Assembly (NCBI RefSeq): GCF_003478445.1
Contig: NZ_QUET01000020.1
Span: forward strand, 1-64,000
Direction of reading: 5' to 3'
Source of the DNA: Roseburia sp. AM59-24XD
Lineage (GTDB): Bacteria; Bacillota; Clostridia; Lachnospirales; Lachnospiraceae
DNA: 64,000 nt
The notes under the pieces are model-generated. The model ran no database searches. It had not been told where the DNA came from and saw only the letters and a list, made by a program, of their open reading frames with translations. A program made the position numbers and the translations under genes. Of this stretch, positions 60,597-64,000 are shown piece after piece (position 1 is the first letter of the stretch; the number at the start of each line of letters is the position of its first letter).

Positions 60597-61229
60597 TTAC
60601 AATTTCTTTATCGGATGTCTGATAACCGTTTTACATCTTTCCGGTGCAACTTTTCTTGGGTCTGATAAATAGATTTCGTGATGGTGACGTTCATCTGTGA
60701 AATCATTCACATATCCATTTTCTCCCAAATATTTATCCATTATTGCTACTGTTTCAGGCTCATTATCAAATGATCCAATATGCATAATCTGTACACATAA
60801 GCCTTCCTCTATACTCAGAAATTCTGCACTGGAACAATCCATCTTTTTCTTTTTTGAAGCGGTGTCTACCGCCCAATCAAAATCTTTCTTTGTAATAAAA
60901 TCAGGCAACCGAATAACAGAAATCCAGTTAAAATCTGACTTATTGGAACAATCTACACCTTCAACATGATCCTGCCACCAAAATCCTTCAAGTGGTGGAA
61001 CTACATATTCAAAGAAACCTTTTATTTTGTAATCCGTTTTATAACTCATCTTTAGAGTGTAAGCAACAGAATACAAAACACCAATCGCAGTTTTATATTG
61101 TCCGCCCTCTTCATTAGGGTTTCCTTTACCTCTAACTGCTATATAATTCATCCTTGGCATTGTTACAATCTGTGCCTTATTCTTGGGTAAATAAAACTCT
61201 TTATATTCTTTCTTAAAATCAAATGCCAT
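60597..61229 (-). CDS. GyrI-like small-molecule-binding domain protein
   Basis: 210 residues from ATG 61229. SOUL/GyrI-like domain related to effector-binding parts of MerR regulators: IVTMPRMNYIAVRGKGNPNE, KGFFEYVVPPLEGFWW, HIGSFDNEPETVA, and a C-terminal HHHEIYLSDPRKVAPER. No DNA-binding part. The start codon overlaps the end of the previous gene (restored) by eleven bases. Lower in GC than the main chromosome. Probably binds a lipophilic compound; exact role unknown. Confidence 0.85.
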   Translation of the reverse strand: MAFDFKKEYKEFYLPKNKAQIVTMPRMNYIAVRGKGNPNEEGGQYKTAIGVLYSVAYTLKMSYKTDYKIKGFFEYVVPPLEGFWWQDHVEGVDCSNKSDFNWISVIRLPDFITKKDFDWAVDTASKKKKMDCSSAEFLSIEEGLCVQIMHIGSFDNEPETVAIMDKYLGENGYVNDFTDERHHHEIYLSDPRKVAPERCKTVIRHPIKKL

Positions 61230-61856
61230 TTTTTGCATCCCCACTTTCTAAAATCTCTTTTTGTTTCTTCTTACTGAAACCTCCAAGCACAAGATGATAC
61301 GATTTATCCAATAAATCTTTTAGCAAATCTCTTCGACTTCACCGTTTGGATTTATTGAATTCCAGTGCTGCTTGTTCATGTAATACCCCGGTATGATATC
61401 CTCATACTGTTCACGCAAAAAGCTACCCTCTGATGGCTCTAATTTCAAAGTTATATAATATGGTCTATTATCTTCGCCAAGACACACTGCTGCAAACATT
61501 TTTCCACCTACCGCATAACGGATCCAGTTCCACTGTGGTGGTAGTTTTGTCACGCCGTTTTTCTTCATAAGGAAATCGTCAATCCAACTATATCGCATCT
61601 GTATTAATGCAGACCAGATTTTGCACTGATCAAGTCGGACTCCACAGTCACCTTCTTTTTCATCATAAGCGAACTCATTTAATTGTGTGCATGGGAAATC
61701 CGTACATTCCCCACAATGCTCCAACTTTTTCTCTTCACAACAGCTCTTTACCGGACAAACTCCCCAGAAAGGTTTGTCAATATTAGAACAGCCCTTACAT
61801 TTTTCAGTCTTTTGCCAGTCACATTTGCTACATAAAATACCACACCTTGATTCCAT
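61219..61856 (-). pseudogene. DUF3795-YjbR fusion protein, apparent frameshift near its end
   Basis: Residues 1-80 are a cysteine-rich DUF3795 domain (CGILCSKCDW, CKGCSN, CPVKSCCEEK, HCGECTDFPC), likely binding zinc. Residues about 100-180 are a YjbR/MmcQ-like domain (LPPQWNWIRYAVGGKMFAAV). The frame as written stops at 61320 (EVEEIC). One base added near 61330 gives a C-terminus DLLKDLLDKSYHLVLGG followed by SKKKQKEILES, typical of YjbR, ending at 61219. Then it would overlap the GyrI gene by eleven bases, arguing for co-translation. Function of such fusions is unknown. Confidence 0.75.
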
Positions 61857-61868
61857 TCACATTTCTCC

Positions 61869-62789
61869 TTAGCCTTCCATTGTATTGTCATATTTTTTCT
61901 TCATTTGCAGAATACTTTGTCGCAATTCTTGTCTCATTGTTTTGGGTTCTAGCAATTCTACCTTATCTCGAAAGGTCAATAGCCATGTAAGCAGATTTTC
62001 CTTATTCGTATAATCTGCCTGAAAAAGAAGCGTTCCATCTTTTTGTTCTCTAAAACAATCCGGTCCAAATTCTTCTACCAACCGCCATTTGCAATCTGCC
62101 TCAAACAAAGCTTTTACTTTAATTCCACCGGGAAATATTCGTTCATCTTTCAAGTCCGGAAGAGGAACCGTTCTCTCCGAAAAACAGTTTTTAGATAAAT
62201 ATACTTTATCCATACGATTTAATTTAAAAAGTCGGTAATCTCCTCTACTTTGGCACCACCCCCACACATACCAACTTGACCATCGAAAAATCAAATAATA
62301 TGGTTCAATTGTTCGCTGCGACTCACCATTTGGAGCATAATAAAAGAATTCTAACTCCTTATGCTGCTCTATTGCCTTTCTTATCATTTCTATCTTCGAT
62401 GCAAGAGAATCTTTATACCACGAAGAAAGGTCAATCAACACCGATTGATTTCCCACAAAGAAATCAGAAGATCCTATTGACAGCTTTTCCATTAACTGTC
62501 CATACCTATTAGTCCCATTCACACTATCCAAACTACGTAATCCTGCAAGGATATCCTGCATTTCATCACGGGTCAACATTGTTTTGTCAATTTTATAGCC
62601 GTCTATAATTGAAATCCCACCGTCTTTTCCTTGTCGTGTTACGATTGGTATACCTGCTTTACATAAATCTTCAATATCTCTGTTTATTGTTCTTCTCGAC
62701 ACTTCAAATATTTCCGACAAGTATGGAGCTGTAACCGTTTCTGTCTGTAATAGTATGGATAAAATTCCTAACTGCCTGTCTATTTTCAT
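61869..62789 (-). CDS. WYL-domain transcriptional regulator (DeoR/YafY type)
   Basis: 306 residues. An N-terminal winged helix-turn-helix (RQLGILSILL...VSRRTINRDIEDL) is followed by a WYL ligand-binding domain with IEPYYLIFRWSSWYVWGWC and a C-terminal WCX part. First gene of the operon with the DUF3795 and GyrI-like genes, 12 bases from the next. A candidate operator lies at its promoter (62822-62857). It likely regulates itself. Confidence 0.9.
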   Translation of the reverse strand: MKIDRQLGILSILLQTETVTAPYLSEIFEVSRRTINRDIEDLCKAGIPIVTRQGKDGGISIIDGYKIDKTMLTRDEMQDILAGLRSLDSVNGTNRYGQLMEKLSIGSSDFFVGNQSVLIDLSSWYKDSLASKIEMIRKAIEQHKELEFFYYAPNGESQRTIEPYYLIFRWSSWYVWGWCQSRGDYRLFKLNRMDKVYLSKNCFSERTVPLPDLKDERIFPGGIKVKALFEADCKWRLVEEFGPDCFREQKDGTLLFQADYTNKENLLTWLLTFRDKVELLEPKTMRQELRQSILQMKKKYDNTMEG

Positions 62790-62821
62790 ACATTCTCCTT
62801 TACATATTACATATTAACATA

Positions 62822-62857
62822 GGAAACACGACAACTGTATGTCATGTTTCCATTATA
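62822..62857 (-). promoter_or_regulatory. WYL gene promoter element with a palindromic operator
   Basis: GGAAACACGACA and TGTCATGTTTCC (62822-62851) are inverted repeats with one mismatch around six bases. They directly follow TATAAT (minus strand, 62852-62857). A -35 box (TTTATC) is weak. A repressor bound here would block transcription. Confidence 0.6.
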
Positions 62858-62930
62858 CTATAAAAAACAACATAGATAAATCACTCTATATTTGACTATA
62901 TCCCATTGTTTCCCGCCAGCCTTTTACATA

Positions 62931-63465
62931 TCACTTGATTCCAAAATATACCAGTTGCACGAATAATAAGAAAAATAGCAGATTGATCGGCAAGACTGTC
63001 ATTATCCAATCTCCAAAGTAGATTGCTATTGCCATGCTTATAATTGTTACCAATATGGTAATCATATCCCAGCAGCACTTCTTATATAACTCTGCAATCT
63101 TTATCCCTATAAACGCTACATGTATTCCCGCACCCACCAGACATCCACCGCAGATCAATATTCGTATCAGCCAGTATATAATTCCGGCAACGACAGGATT
63201 GGATATTCCATTACTAATCTGTGCCACGTTCTTTCCTGTCATTACAACCCAGCCAGCAATGGTCTGTGTGAAAGTTCCGATTGCATCAAAGAATATTCTG
63301 CAATCAGAGATAAATACCTTTGACTGTATCATCTGAAAAAGAGTAATTGATACAGAATACCATATCAGCAGAAACATCAATGCTTCATACATGGCTGTTT
63401 TTGCTTTATATCTGCCTAAAAGTTTTCTCTCTGCATATCATATTTTTCCTTAACTTTCAGATAAG
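62931..63465 (-). pseudogene. Truncated DUF6040-like membrane protein of an integrative element
   Basis: The intact part begins at 63392 and has four membrane helices (MYEALMFLLIWYSVSITL, then others). Upstream coding sequence continues one frame over (LKVKEKYDMQRE, 63423-63460), so the frame is broken by one base in the A run near 63423. The normal N-terminus of this family would extend further, but at about 63465 it abuts an integrase fragment. The gene is thus truncated. The family is typical of conjugative or integrative elements of Clostridia. Confidence 0.6.
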
Positions 63466-63831
63466 TTGTCTGATTACAGAACTTACTATGAGTTCTATCA
63501 TCTGGATGGAACAGAGGAAATTCCTGAGGATTACAATGAAATATCCTTTGTCTGCTTAAGACCGAACGGAAGTCTGGAACTGCCAAGTACATTAGGAATT
63601 GTTTGCAGGAAGATTGCACAGAAACTGGATGGATTTGAAGGATTTCACTTTCACCAGTTGCGCCACACCTACACAAGTAACCTTCTAGCAAACGGAGCAG
63701 CACCAAAGGATGTGCAGGAACTGTTAGGGCACTCAGATGTCAGTACCACAATGAATGTCTATGCTCACTCCACAAGAAAAGCCAAGCGGGAATCAGCAAG
63801 GCTGCTTGATAAAGTGGCAGGCAATGACTAA
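63466..63831 (+). pseudogene. C-terminal fragment of a tyrosine recombinase (integrase)
   Basis: About 120 residues, covering the catalytic C-terminus: HQLRHTYTSNLLANGAAP, LLGHSDVSTTMNVYAHS with the nucleophile Tyr. The second catalytic Arg-His pair is present, but the first Arg and the whole N-terminal half are missing; the sequence begins abruptly beside the truncated DUF6040-like gene. It is therefore a remnant of an integrase gene. Confidence 0.85.
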
Positions 63832-63839
63832 AAAAAGAA

Positions 63840-63890
63840 ATTCCCTTATTTCCATTACAATGATCTCATAAGGGCAAAAATAAGGGAAAA
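63840..63890. repeat. Inverted repeat past the integrase fragment
   Basis: ATTCCCTTATTT (63840) and AAATAAGGGAA (63878) are inverted around about 26 bases. It may be a terminator of the integrase gene or part of an attachment site; the placement directly after an integrase is suggestive. Beyond it, to the window end, I see nothing more. Confidence 0.35.
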
Positions 63891-64000
63891 TACATATCAT
63901 TTCACTAACGAACAGGCTGAAATGTCTGTAAAATGTGGAAAGTCAGCCAGATATTTCGGCAAACTGGAATTTTTCAACAGATATTAACCACCATAATAAT

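Overview
The window reads as a chromosomal segment of a gut-type Firmicute, most likely Lachnospiraceae. A Roseburia/Agathobacter-like bacterium is my best guess from protein flavour, and the genus is not proven. Supporting signs are Gram-positive style ribosome sites (AGGAGG), ClpC, BceAB-like and XRE regulators, cytosolic glycoside hydrolases with a cellobiose-type phosphorylase, a HydE maturase, a PocR-type chemoreceptor, and no outer-membrane genes. Most genes lie on the minus strand. No rRNA, tRNA or CRISPR array was seen.

Layout. 1-2 kb: proB flanked by two copies of a long palindromic mobile element. 1.8-8.0 kb: a five-gene operon (response regulator, kinase, large membrane protein, ABC ATPase, ABC-2 permease). 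8.1-13.0 kb: housekeeping genes (nfo, citrate synthase with a MarR regulator, a YfcE-type phosphoesterase, rdgB, a cell-wall amidase). 13.2-20.5 kb: glycoside hydrolases (GH2, GH5, GH26) with XRE and AraC regulators. 20.5-26.3 kb: a HAD phosphatase, a two-subunit ABC exporter, and an RsmH-type rRNA methyltransferase. 26.3-31.8 kb: a peptide-sensing BceAB-like transporter with a CPBP protease and a BceRS-like two-component system. 31.9-43.6 kb: an rRNA methyltransferase, a flavin-type oxidoreductase, radA, clpC, a cohesin-like surface protein, an SH3/glucosaminidase wall enzyme, hslO and a methyltransferase. 43.7-51.5 kb: yfbR, uvrA behind a LexA-box promoter, and a nadB-nadC-nadA-hydE run. 51.6-58.6 kb: a second GH2, a PocR chemoreceptor-like protein and a GH94 phosphorylase. 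58.7-60.3 kb: a highly structured repeat block, then a yybP-ykoY manganese riboswitch controlling a GDT1/UPF0016 transporter. 60.4-64 kb: a short mobile-element derivative, a WYL-regulated stress-type operon, and the scar of an integrative element (a truncated DUF6040-like gene abutting an integrase fragment).

Two things stand out. First, there is a family of transposase-less elements with shared ends, one of which (535 bp) is a near-complete palindrome flanked by a 5-bp duplication. Second, about ten recognisable genes are broken by what look like single-base deletions, mostly in short G/C or A/T runs; restoring one base recovers the conserved protein end each time. This pattern looks more like sequence error than decay, and it changes how those genes should be read. 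The carbohydrate genes together suggest cytosolic breakdown of imported beta-mannan, beta-glucan or beta-galactoside oligosaccharides, with phosphorolysis by the GH94 enzyme.
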